Assembly (NCBI RefSeq): GCF_000719115.1
Contig: NZ_JOEA01000024.1
Location: 133,842 to 197,841, forward strand
Source of the DNA: Lentzea albidocapillata
GTDB taxonomy: Bacteria > Actinomycetota > Actinomycetes > Mycobacteriales > Pseudonocardiaceae
Direction: 5' to 3'
Length of the DNA: 64,000 nt
Shown here in pieces: positions 25,312-32,484 of this stretch. Numbering within the stretch: position 1 is the first letter of the stretch; every line of letters begins with the position of its first letter. The notes under the pieces are model-generated. The model searched no databases. It had not been told where the DNA came from and worked only from the letters and a program-made list of their open reading frames with translations. A program made the position numbers and the translations under genes.

Positions 25312-25656
25312 GGAAGCGAAGCGAAGCTGCGCCGGTTCCAGGACGCTATCGCGGCGGGAATCGACCCGTCCGCACTCGTAGAGGCGATGAACGAGGCGCA
25401 AGAGAAGCGCGCGGCTGCTCAAGCCGAGCTGAACGGGGTGCCGAAACGCGTCGGGCGAAGCGCCGCCGAGATCCACGCCATGATTGATTCGCTCGGCGAC
25501 GTGAAGAAGGTAATCAGACAGGCGGACCCCGCCGAGCTGCAAAGACTGCACGAGGCGCTGAACGTGGAGATCGTCTACAACGCAACGGCCCGGATGCTCG
25601 TTTCGAGCATCCGGGCCGTTGGTAGGGATAAAGCTGGTGTCCGAGGGGGGACTTGA
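25312..25656 (+). pseudogene. Serine recombinase C-terminal remnant ending inside tRNA-Leu
   Basis: About 114 codons read SEAKLRRFQDAIAAGIDPSA, then LVEAMNEAQEKRAAAQAELN, ending VGRDKAGVRGGT. This matches the coiled-coil C-terminal region of actinobacterial large serine recombinases (site-specific integrases), which often end in RGGT. The catalytic resolvase domain and recombinase domain are absent and no start is present. Its last seven codons and stop (to 25656) overlap the 3' end of the tRNA-Leu gene, as expected for an integrase whose attachment site is the tRNA 3' end. Confidence 0.72.
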
Positions 25657-25720
25657 ACCCCCACGCCCTTTCGGGCACTAGCACCTCAAGCTAGCGCGTC
25701 TGCCATTCCGCCACCCAGAC
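25635..25720 (-). tRNA. tRNA-Leu (anticodon GAG)
   Basis: 86-nt class II tRNA. The 7-bp acceptor stem (GTCTGGG with CTCGGAC, including two G-U pairs), D-arm GCGGAATGGCAGACGC, anticodon stem CTAGC/GCTAG with loop TTGAGGT (anticodon GAG), long variable arm TGCCCGAAAGGGCG and T-arm GGGGGTTCAAGTCCCCC are all visible. The CCA end is encoded (complement of 25635-25637). Its 3' end overlaps the recombinase remnant. Confidence 0.95.
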
Positions 25721-25779
25721 TGATGTGAACAGAATACAGGGCGTCCGGAGGTACCTGAACGCGGGGCTACGATCGGCCC

Positions 25780-26847
25780 GTGAAGGTGATCGTCGAGGCT
25801 GACGGCGGCTCGCGGGGCAACCCCGGTCCGGCCGGGTACGGCGCGGTCGTGCGCGACAAGTTCAGCGGCGAGACGCTGGCCGAGCGCAAGGGGTTCATCG
25901 GCGTCGCCACCAACAACGTGGCCGAGTACCAGGGGCTCATCGCCGGGCTCAGGGCCGCGCGCGAGCTGAACGCCGAGACCGTGGACGTGCGGATGGACTC
26001 CAAGCTCGTCGTCGAGCAGATGTCCGGGCGCTGGAAGATCAAGCACCCCTCGATGCAGCCCCTCGCGCGGGAGGCGCAGGAGGTGGCGCGTGACTTCCAG
26101 AAGATCACGTACGAGTGGATCCCGCGCGAGCGCAACCGGCAGGCGGACAGGCTCGCGAACGAGGCCATGGACGACGAGGCGAAACCCCCACAGGCCGAAG
26201 GCGCCAAGCAGCCGCACTGGAGTGGCGCGGCGGGGGAGCCCACGCGGCTGATCCTGTTGCGGCACGGGCAGACGAGGCTGTCGGTCGACCGGCGCTACTC
26301 GGGGCGGGGCGACCACCCGCTGACGGAGCTCGGGCTGGAGCAGGCGGAGAGGGCTGCGGCACGTCTCTCCAAAATGGACGGCATCGCGGGCGTCATTTCG
26401 TCACCGCTGCAAAGGGCGCAGCAGACGGCGGGAAAGCTCGCGGACAAGATCGGGCTCGAGGTCGTCACCCACCAGGGGCTCATCGAGACCGACTTCGGCA
26501 CGTGGGAGGGGCTGACGTTCGCCGAGGCGAGCAAGCAGGACCCCGAGGTGCACCGCAGGTGGCTGGGCGACACGTCCGTGAAGCCACCGGACGGCGAGAG
26601 CTTCGACGAGGTGCACGCGCGGGTTCGCAAGGCGCGCACGGACATCATCGCGCGGTACGGCGGCAAGACGTTGGTGCTGGTCAGCCACGTCACGCCGATC
26701 AAGACGATGCTCCGCCAGGCGCTGGACGTCGGGCCGCAGTTCCTGTTCCGGATGCACCTCGACCTCACCGGGGTGTCGATCGCCGAGTTCTACCCGGACG
26801 GGCACGCGTCGGTGAAGCTCGTCAACGACACCTCGCACCTCGGCTGA
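25780..26847 (+). CDS. Bifunctional RNase HI / acid phosphatase (Rv2228c type)
   Basis: 355-residue fusion. Residues 1-135 are an RNase HI domain (VEADGGSRGNPGPAGYGAVV with D8, NNVAEYQGL with the catalytic Glu, VRMDSKLVVEQ with Asp, ERNRQADRLANEA). A short linker leads to a histidine-phosphatase domain (LILLRHGQTRLSVDRRYSGR, then ETDFGTWEGLTF and VSHVTPIK). The mycobacterial orthologue degrades RNA-DNA hybrids and has CobC-like alpha-ribazole phosphatase activity, linking it to the cobalamin genes. Length is normal. Elsewhere it directly follows the Zn-ribbon gene; here it is separated by the accessory island. Confidence 0.94.
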   Translation: MKVIVEADGGSRGNPGPAGYGAVVRDKFSGETLAERKGFIGVATNNVAEYQGLIAGLRAARELNAETVDVRMDSKLVVEQMSGRWKIKHPSMQPLAREAQEVARDFQKITYEWIPRERNRQADRLANEAMDDEAKPPQAEGAKQPHWSGAAGEPTRLILLRHGQTRLSVDRRYSGRGDHPLTELGLEQAERAAARLSKMDGIAGVISSPLQRAQQTAGKLADKIGLEVVTHQGLIETDFGTWEGLTFAEASKQDPEVHRRWLGDTSVKPPDGESFDEVHARVRKARTDIIARYGGKTLVLVSHVTPIKTMLRQALDVGPQFLFRMHLDLTGVSIAEFYPDGHASVKLVNDTSHLG

Positions 26848-26978
26848 GGTCAGCGCGCGGAACGGCGGCGCGCCACCAGCAGATCGTCAGTACGGCCAGG
26901 ACGGCGCCACCGGCCGCCAGTGCCTCGACGCTGGGGGCCGACTGTCACGGCCAAGGCGATGTGGAGCGGTTTCACCAT
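26822..26978 (-). pseudogene. Possible frameshifted small membrane-protein gene
   Basis: A strong GGGGAGG site precedes an ATG at 26978. The frame starts MVKPLHIALAVTVGP and then becomes Arg-rich, ending at 26850. Shifting +1 at a run of five C's gives SVEALAAGGAVLAVLTICWW then RAAVPRAD, a convincing transmembrane segment that would end at 26822 inside the RNase H gene. Either the gene is broken or this is coincidence. The rest of the 170-bp gap holds nothing I can name. Confidence 0.3.
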
Positions 26979-27017
26979 CGGTCCTCCCCAGAGCAGTGTC
27001 CCAGGAAGGAGCCGGTG

Positions 27018-27539
27018 TCAGCCGACCTTGCGCAACCGGGGCGTCAGCGCCGTCGTGAACCGGTCGGCCGCCGCCTCCAGGGCCGCCGCCGCGCCGGGCG
27101 TCCCGACGTTCCGGTCCAGCACGAACTCACCGCGTACCACCTGGTCCGCGCCCTTGGCCGCGAGCAACGGGTGCAGCGCGTAGTCCATCGCCACCAGGAA
27201 ACCCTGGTTGCCGCCCGTCGCCAGCGGCAGCACCGCCCGCCCGCGCAACGCCTTCTTCGGCAGCAGGTCGAGCAACGCCTTCACCAGCCCGCTGTACGCC
27301 GCGCGGTACACCGGCGAGGCGACCACGAGGCCGTCCGCGGCCAGCACTCCGCTCACAGCGGCGGAGATCTCCGGATCCCGCAGGTCCTCGGTGAGCAGCG
27401 ACAACGTGGGTAGGGAGCGCACGTCGAGCAACGACACGCGGTGCCCGGCGGCCCGCAGTTGTTCCTCCACGAACGACACGACGACACCGGTCGGCGCGGA
27501 GTGGGAGGGCGCACCGGAGATGATCAGCAGATCGGACAT
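27018..27539 (-). CDS. NADPH-dependent FMN reductase (SsuE-like)
   Basis: 173-residue flavodoxin-fold reductase. The N-terminal phosphate loop LLIISGAPSHSAPTG and the flavin loop VVASPVYRAAYSGLVKALLD (residues about 72-91) are the SsuE/NADPH-dependent FMN-reductase signature, and TGGNQG follows. Such enzymes supply FMNH2 to two-component monooxygenases that desulfonate alkanesulfonates. No monooxygenase gene is adjacent, so the partner is unknown. The gene is divergent from the RNase P RNA. Confidence 0.86.
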   Translation of the reverse strand: MSDLLIISGAPSHSAPTGVVVSFVEEQLRAAGHRVSLLDVRSLPTLSLLTEDLRDPEISAAVSGVLAADGLVVASPVYRAAYSGLVKALLDLLPKKALRGRAVLPLATGGNQGFLVAMDYALHPLLAAKGADQVVRGEFVLDRNVGTPGAAAALEAAADRFTTALTPRLRKVG

Positions 27540-27710
27540 GACAGGGCACTCCCTGAGTTCGCGGCTACGGAGAACACACTCAGAGGAGGCAACACAGGCT
27601 TGCTGCCACGCGGCCGTAGTCGACGTGGCGACGTCGTGTCATGGCCGAAGTCAACCAACGTCCGCACCGGTGGACAACCGGTTCCAGCCGCTGGGATATC
27701 CTGGTCAGTG

Positions 27711-28106
27711 CGGATGAGTCGGCAGGGCGGCCGCGGCAGGAGACTGTCGAGGAAAGTCCGGACTCCACAGGGCAGGGTGGTTGTTAACGGCAACCAGGGG
27801 CGACCCTCGGGACAGTGCCACAGAAAACAGACCGCCTCGGCGAAAGCCGCGGTAAGGGTGAAACGGTGGTGTAAGAGACCACCAGCGCCCCAGGTGACTG
27901 GGGCGGCTAGGTAAACCCCACCCGGAGCAAGGCCAAGAGGGCACCGGATCGCAAGTGAAGGTGCTGCGCGAGCGTTCGAGGGCTGCCCGTCCGATGCTCG
28001 CGGGTAGGCCGCTAGAGCCTGTCGGCAACGGCAGGCCCAGATGGATGGCCGCCGACTGGGACCTCGGTCCCATGAACAGGATCCGGCTTACATGCCGGCT
28101 CATCCG
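27711..28106 (+). ncRNA. rnpB: RNase P RNA (bacterial class A)
   Basis: About 396 nt. The terminal helix P1 forms between CGGATGAG at the start and CTCATCCG at the end. The universal segment GAGGAAAGTCCGGACTCCAC, the AGGGTGAAACGGTG core, GTAAACCCC and the 3' ACAGGATCCGGCTTACATG motif are all present in order. This ribozyme matures tRNA 5' ends. A -35-like TGGACA (27671) and -10-like GATATC (27695) lie upstream. Confidence 0.95.
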
Positions 28107-28111
28107 CCTGT

Positions 28112-29248
28112 ATGCATGAGGTCATGCTCTCGCATCTGGAATGTGCCCGTTGCGGCCGCGAACACGACGCCGACGCCGTCCAGAACCTCTGCCACGAGTG
28201 CGCGTCGCCGCTGCTCGCCCGCTACGACCTGACGAAGGTCCGAAGGCCGACGACCGAGAACTCGCTGTGGCGCTACCGCGACGTCCTTCCGGTCCGCGAC
28301 CCTGACCCGGCGTTCAGCCTCGGCGAGGGCATGACGCCGCTCGTGCCGTTGCCCGCGCTGAGCCGGGCGCTGGACGCGAACGTCCTCATGAAGGACGAAT
28401 CGCTCATCCCGACCGGCTCGTTCAAGGCCCGTGGCGCGGCCGTCGGCGTGGCGAGGGCCAAGGAACTGGGCATCGAGGGCATCAAGATGCCGACCAACGG
28501 CAACGCGGGCGCGGCCTGGGCCCTGTACGCGGCCCGCGCCGGCATCCGCAGTGTCATCGCGATGCCCGAGGACGCCCCGCTGATCACCCGCGAGGAGGTC
28601 GAGGCGAGCGGCGCCGAACTGCGGATCGTGCCGGGCACCATCGCCGACGCCGGCAAGGCCATCGCGGACGTCGACCTCTTCGACGCCTCCACGCTCCGCG
28701 AGCCCTACCGCATCGAAGGCAAGAAGACGATGGGCTACGAGATCGTCGAGCAACTCGGCTGGCGCGTCCCCGACGTGATCGTCTACCCGACCGGCGGCGG
28801 GGTCGGTCTGATCGGGATTCACAAGGCACTGCTGGAGATGCGCGAGCTCGGCTGGATCTCCGGCGACCTGCCCCGGCTCGTCGCGGTGCAGTCCACCGGC
28901 TGCGCGCCGATCGTCCGGGCGTTCGAGGCGGGGGAGGCGGAATCGGCCTTCTGGCACGACGCGTACACCAGCGCGTTCGGCATCAACGTGCCGAAACCGT
29001 TGGGGGACTTCATCATCCTCCAGGCCATCAGGGAGACCGATGGCACGGCGGTGGCGGTGACCGACGAGCAGATCGCGGCCGACCGCGCCGAGACCGCCCG
29101 GCTCGAAGGCGTGTTCCTGTGCCCGGAAGGCGCCGCGACGATCAGCGCCGTCCGTTCACTGCGCGAGGACGGCTGGCTCGAGGCGGACGACGAAGTGGTC
29201 GTGCTGAACACCGGAGCGGGCATCAAGTACCCAACTGTCCGCCTCTAG
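28112..29248 (+). CDS. thrC: Threonine synthase
   Basis: 378-residue PLP enzyme converting O-phosphohomoserine to threonine. An N-terminal zinc-finger-like region (CARCGREHDADAVQNLCHEC) is followed by LGEGMTPLVPLP. The PLP lysine K105 is in PTGSFKARGA. Next come MPTNGNAGAAWALYAARAG and the phosphate-binding loop PTGGGVGLIG. This short archaeal/plant-like class with the Cys4 N-terminus is common in actinomycetes as a second threonine synthase-like gene, so it may not be the hom-thrB-linked enzyme. ATG at 28112, with an alternative at 28124. It begins right after rnpB. Confidence 0.86.
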   Translation: MHEVMLSHLECARCGREHDADAVQNLCHECASPLLARYDLTKVRRPTTENSLWRYRDVLPVRDPDPAFSLGEGMTPLVPLPALSRALDANVLMKDESLIPTGSFKARGAAVGVARAKELGIEGIKMPTNGNAGAAWALYAARAGIRSVIAMPEDAPLITREEVEASGAELRIVPGTIADAGKAIADVDLFDASTLREPYRIEGKKTMGYEIVEQLGWRVPDVIVYPTGGGVGLIGIHKALLEMRELGWISGDLPRLVAVQSTGCAPIVRAFEAGEAESAFWHDAYTSAFGINVPKPLGDFIILQAIRETDGTAVAVTDEQIAADRAETARLEGVFLCPEGAATISAVRSLREDGWLEADDEVVVLNTGAGIKYPTVRL

Positions 29249-29357
29249 ATCTTCCACTGCCCAAGGGTGTTACAGAATTACGGCCGTTCGAGTGGTGCGC
29301 CCGCCGCAACTGGCCACTCTCGGTATCACCGCGAACGAACCCAGATCCTCCTGTCAG

Positions 29358-29382
29358 ACGGCCGGCCCCTGCAGCCGGCCGT
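29358..29382 (+). terminator. Hairpin between threonine synthase and DUF6345 genes
   Basis: Inverted repeat ACGGCCGGC / GCCGGCCGT with a 7-nt loop, 22 nt before the next start codon. It could end the thrC transcript or form part of the following gene's leader. No T-run. Confidence 0.45.
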
Positions 29383-29403
29383 CCCCGAGGGAGGGAACAG
29401 ACA

Positions 29404-30987
29404 ATGCAACGCAAGCTGACGGTGGTGCTGGCCCTGTCCAGTCTCGTCACCGCGGGAGCGGTCGGTGTCGCGACCGCCGACGCCACGGAGCTGCCCGTCT
29501 ACGGGGTGACGAGCTCCGGTCTCGACCAGGAGCAGGCGCAGAGGCTGCAACGGGCGTTCGGCCTCAAGGACGTCCAGAGATCCGAGTCCGGCGTGGTGGC
29601 CTTCGCGGACGAGCAGCGCTACCAGTACCTGCCGACCGTCGACAAAGGACAGGGCAGGCCGGACGAGGACGGCAACGCCACCACGCAGACCGCGCTTGAC
29701 ACCGAGGCGATCAAGCGCATCCAGACCATCCCTGCCGAAGAGGCCGCCAAGCGCGCGCAGGAAGGCCTGAGGGCAGCGGGTGTGCTGCCGGGCAACGCGA
29801 CGCCCAGCGCGCAGCACACGACGTTCGAACTGTCGGATGCCAACGGGCGCAACGCACTCACGGCGAACCTCGACACAAGCGTGTCGTACACGTTCCAGCT
29901 CGACGGCCTCCCGTTGGAGGGTGAAGGCGCGAACATCCGCGTCTCGTTCGACGCGCAGGGCGTGACGGCGGTCAGCCACGCCGCCCGCACCTACGACAAG
30001 GCCGGCACGGTCAAGGTGAACGACCTCGCGTACGGCGCCGAGCTGTGCCAGAAGTACCTGGGCGCCTCGGTGAAGCCCGAGGTGAGCTACGTCTACGTGG
30101 CCCCGCCGCTGGAGGACAAGGTCGACAAGATCGAGCCCTCGTTCCGCTGCGCCGGCCGCAACGACGACGGTGGCGCACCGCAGGCCATCACCCTGCCCGC
30201 CGCGGTCGGCGCCGAGCTGCCGCAGCCGGGACCGGGCCAGGAGCCTCGCCCGGACGCCCAGTTCAGGAGCCAGGCGATCGGTACCCAGGTCGGCAGTGAG
30301 GGCACCGGCAACTGCTCCGGCCTGCCGAACACCGCGGCCAACATCGGCACGTTCAACACCGAGGCGAGCAACCACGGCATCACCCGCGACTTCAGCTGGC
30401 TCGACGGCAACGCGTGGGAGAGCGACTTCAAGGACCCGATGTTCGCCGGTGGTCAGGACAGCAACTGGGCCGACGACGTCGACCTCACCTACTGGCAGGG
30501 CCACGGTTCCGGCACCGGCTTCTACTTCACCGGCTGCTCCAACCACACCGACAGCAAGCTCGCGAACACCGACGCGCGCTGGGGTCAGAACGACGTCGAG
30601 TGGATGAGCCTGTTCACCTGCCTGATCCTCGAGAACAGCAACGGCGGCCAGAACTGGGCGCAGCGCTGGGGCCAGGCCTTCCGCGGCCTGCACCAGATCA
30701 ACAGCTTCACGACGATCAGCTACAACTCCGCCAACCACGGCGGCAAGTTCGGTCACTACATGTGGCGCTCGCCGTTCCTGTGGTGGAACAACCCGATGAA
30801 GGTCCGCGACGCGTGGGCGCAGGCCAGCATCGACACCCAGCCCCCGTCCGTCCGCTGGGCGACCATGGGTCCCGTCACCTCGACGGGTGCGCTCGGCAAC
30901 TACAACGACTACTTCTGGGGCAAGGGCTCCGTGGGCTCCGACTACGCCTCGACCGGCGTGTTCTGGCGCATCAGCGGCGCCTCCTAG
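29404..30987 (+). CDS. Large secreted DUF6345-like protein
   Basis: 527-residue exported protein. Signal peptide MQRKLTVVLALSSLVTAGAV to ATADATE, with a GGGAGGG site before the ATG. Residues about 30-290 form a propeptide-like region. The C-terminal half (about 300-527) is rich in Trp/Asn/Gly, with FSWLDGNAWESDF, YWQGHGSGTGFYFTGCSNHT and WMSLFTCLILENSNGGQNWA. I associate this with the DUF6345 family of actinobacterial secreted proteins. The HG and C/H positions are reminiscent of caspase/gingipain-like clan CD peptidases, but I cannot prove that. Function unknown. Confidence 0.68.
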   Translation: MQRKLTVVLALSSLVTAGAVGVATADATELPVYGVTSSGLDQEQAQRLQRAFGLKDVQRSESGVVAFADEQRYQYLPTVDKGQGRPDEDGNATTQTALDTEAIKRIQTIPAEEAAKRAQEGLRAAGVLPGNATPSAQHTTFELSDANGRNALTANLDTSVSYTFQLDGLPLEGEGANIRVSFDAQGVTAVSHAARTYDKAGTVKVNDLAYGAELCQKYLGASVKPEVSYVYVAPPLEDKVDKIEPSFRCAGRNDDGGAPQAITLPAAVGAELPQPGPGQEPRPDAQFRSQAIGTQVGSEGTGNCSGLPNTAANIGTFNTEASNHGITRDFSWLDGNAWESDFKDPMFAGGQDSNWADDVDLTYWQGHGSGTGFYFTGCSNHTDSKLANTDARWGQNDVEWMSLFTCLILENSNGGQNWAQRWGQAFRGLHQINSFTTISYNSANHGGKFGHYMWRSPFLWWNNPMKVRDAWAQASIDTQPPSVRWATMGPVTSTGALGNYNDYFWGKGSVGSDYASTGVFWRISGAS

Positions 30988-31007
30988 CAATCCGGCGAAC
31001 CCCTCAC

Positions 31008-31038
31008 GAAGCCCGGCGGCCCATGGTCGCCGGGCTTC
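31008..31038. terminator. Bidirectional terminator hairpin
   Basis: Inverted repeat GAAGCCCGGCG / CGCCGGGCTTC with a 9-nt loop, located between the convergent DUF6345 and ribbon-helix-helix genes. It overlaps the latter's stop by 2 nt. Confidence 0.75.
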
Positions 31039-31369
31039 ACCGGTTCGCGGGACGCCCCGAGGGCATCCGCAGCACCGGCCGGAACGGCTCCCCGTCGTTG
31101 TAGAGCTCCTCCAACTCGGTCACGTAGGCCAGCACCGCGGGATTCACGATGTCGGCGAGCGACCTCACCCCGGCCTGGGGCTCGTACGAAGCGAGGTAGG
31201 TCGCGGCCGCACGAGCGCGCTCCAGCACCGACCTGTCGAAGTTGATCGTCCGTTGGACCCGGCGCCGGGATTGCGTGCTCTGCCCGGTAGGCTCGTCCAC
31301 GCCTGGAGCACTAGGGGAGGCTGTGATTCCGTCCACACTTCCGTCCGGCACGAGGTCAGGTTCGAGCAT
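31037..31369 (-). CDS. Ribbon-helix-helix ParB/centromere-binding-like protein
   Basis: 110-residue protein. A disordered, Pro/Ser-rich N-terminus (about 35 residues) precedes RRRVQRTINFDRSVLERARA then AATYLASYEP, which has the beta-strand plus two-helix pattern of RHH DNA-binding proteins. The remainder (SLADIVNPAVLAYVTELEEL then YNDGEPFRPV) resembles C-terminal domains of plasmid centromere-binding ParB proteins of actinomycetes. It is divergent from the type IV secretion-like operon across 356 bp, so it may repress that operon or mark a former plasmid/ICE partition site. No ParA is adjacent. Confidence 0.6.
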   Translation of the reverse strand: MLEPDLVPDGSVDGITASPSAPGVDEPTGQSTQSRRRVQRTINFDRSVLERARAAATYLASYEPQAGVRSLADIVNPAVLAYVTELEELYNDGEPFRPVLRMPSGRPANR

Positions 31370-31725
31370 GGGCGAATCTCCTCGGAGTCGTCGCTTCGAC
31401 GCGTCCCCGCAGTGTCGGTCAAAGGGGTCGCGAACCGGCCGTTCAGAGCGTTCACGTGGGTGTACCCGTGCGCATGTTTAGGCCGCACGCACTGTGGGTG
31501 ACCAGGGCGTTCGCAGTCGGGTGAACCTTGTCAGCGACGGAGAGAATCTTGGGCCCGGTGTTCCCCACTGACGTCTCCTCAGTGATGATGTGTCGGCCAG
31601 ATTAGACGTAATTCCTCCCAGGGGGAACGGCCAGATGATCTACACCCCGCACCAACAGCCCCACACGCCGTGACGAACTCGTGTTCTACTCGTAGCGCAA
31701 GCCCGAGCGCACTCTGGAGTACCTA
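31370..31725. other. Divergent control region of the RHH gene and T4SS-like operon
   Basis: 356 bases with no credible gene. It must contain both promoters. A short inverted repeat ACTGA/TCAGT lies at 31567-31583 and an AT-richer stretch (CAGATTAGACGTAATT) at about 31600. The ribosome site GGAG at 31716 serves the first T4SS-like gene. No long repeat or iteron array is visible. Confidence 0.5.
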
Positions 31726-32004
31726 ATGATCGCCATGGACCTGGTGACACTCGCTCAGCAGCAGCCGACGGTGCCGGGCACAAGCAACGTCCGTGACTGG
31801 ATCCTGGGCAACATCGTCCCCCTGCTGCTGCTGACGGTCGCACTCCTGCTGCTGTGGCTCGGCGGAGGCAAGGGCGACAACGCGGGTGTCATGCGCCGCC
31901 TCGGTGGCGTGATCGTCGCACTGGCCATCATCGGTCTCGCGGTCACGACAGACGCGGGAGCGAACATCGGCAAGTGGCTCGCCGGCTTGTTCGTCGGAGG
32001 CTGA
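31726..32004 (+). CDS. Small two-helix membrane protein, candidate VirB2-like pilin
   Basis: 92-residue protein. A short polar N-terminus is followed by TM1 (IVPLLLLTVALLLLWLGGG, about residues 27-47), a short charged loop (GDNAGVMRRLGG) and TM2 (VIVALAIIGLAVTT), then GKWLAGLFVGG. Size, topology and first place in an operon with VirB3/4/6/8/1-like genes fit a VirB2/TrbC-type major pilin subunit or an equivalent channel peptide. Sequence similarity alone would not identify it. Start ATG at 31726 with GGAG 6 nt upstream. Confidence 0.65.
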   Translation: MIAMDLVTLAQQQPTVPGTSNVRDWILGNIVPLLLLTVALLLLWLGGGKGDNAGVMRRLGGVIVALAIIGLAVTTDAGANIGKWLAGLFVGG

Positions 32005-32007
32005 TCC

Positions 32008-32484
32008 GTGCGGGTCCGCACCGACGACGAGGTCTACCGGGTCGACGCCGTCTGGCTCGGTCCGCCGAAGGCGACATTTCCCTGGCGCGCGCGATACGTC
32101 GCGTGGGGCGTCGGGATCGTCGTTTTCCTCGTCGTACTCACGATCGAACGGCAGATGGGCATCGGGTTCGGGTTCTTCTCGACCGCGTGGGCCCTCGTCG
32201 CGACGATCCTCCTCACCCGGTTCATCACCCAGCGGATCAGCCATGAACGGCCCCTCACGGCCGTCATGTCGATGTGGGTCCGCGAGCTCACCGCACCTCG
32301 AGAGCGCACGGCCAGCACCGGTGGGGCGGCCAGCGCCGCCCGGATCCGGGTCAGTCCGCAGCGGCCTCGTCCCAAGTTGACCAAGAAACAACAACTACGG
32401 GCGAGACAGCAGGCCCAGCCCCGCCGGACGCCAGACAGCCGTAAGAAGGAGGTTCGCGGTGTTCGGACGCCGGCGAGACCGTGA
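32008..32484 (+). CDS. PrgI/VirB3-like membrane protein of the T4SS-like operon
   Basis: 158-residue protein. An N-terminal beta-rich stretch (MRVRTDDEVYRVDAVWLGPP) precedes TM helices at about residues 32-48 (VAWGVGIVVFLVVLTI) and 53-70 (GIGFGFFSTAWALVATILL). A long, basic Lys/Arg/Gln tail (residues 95-158) follows. Size and position just before the VirB4-like ATPase match VirB3/PrgI components, with the tail as an unusual extension. GTG at 32008 with CGGAGG 7 nt upstream. The last 26 nt overlap the next gene. Confidence 0.66.
   Translation: MRVRTDDEVYRVDAVWLGPPKATFPWRARYVAWGVGIVVFLVVLTIERQMGIGFGFFSTAWALVATILLTRFITQRISHERPLTAVMSMWVRELTAPRERTASTGGAASAARIRVSPQRPRPKLTKKQQLRARQQAQPRRTPDSRKKEVRGVRTPARP

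Noticed and set aside
31370..31725. oriT or plasmid iterons beside the T4SS-like operon
   Set aside because: Only short imperfect inverted repeats are present; no repeat array or nick-site-like motif could be supported.
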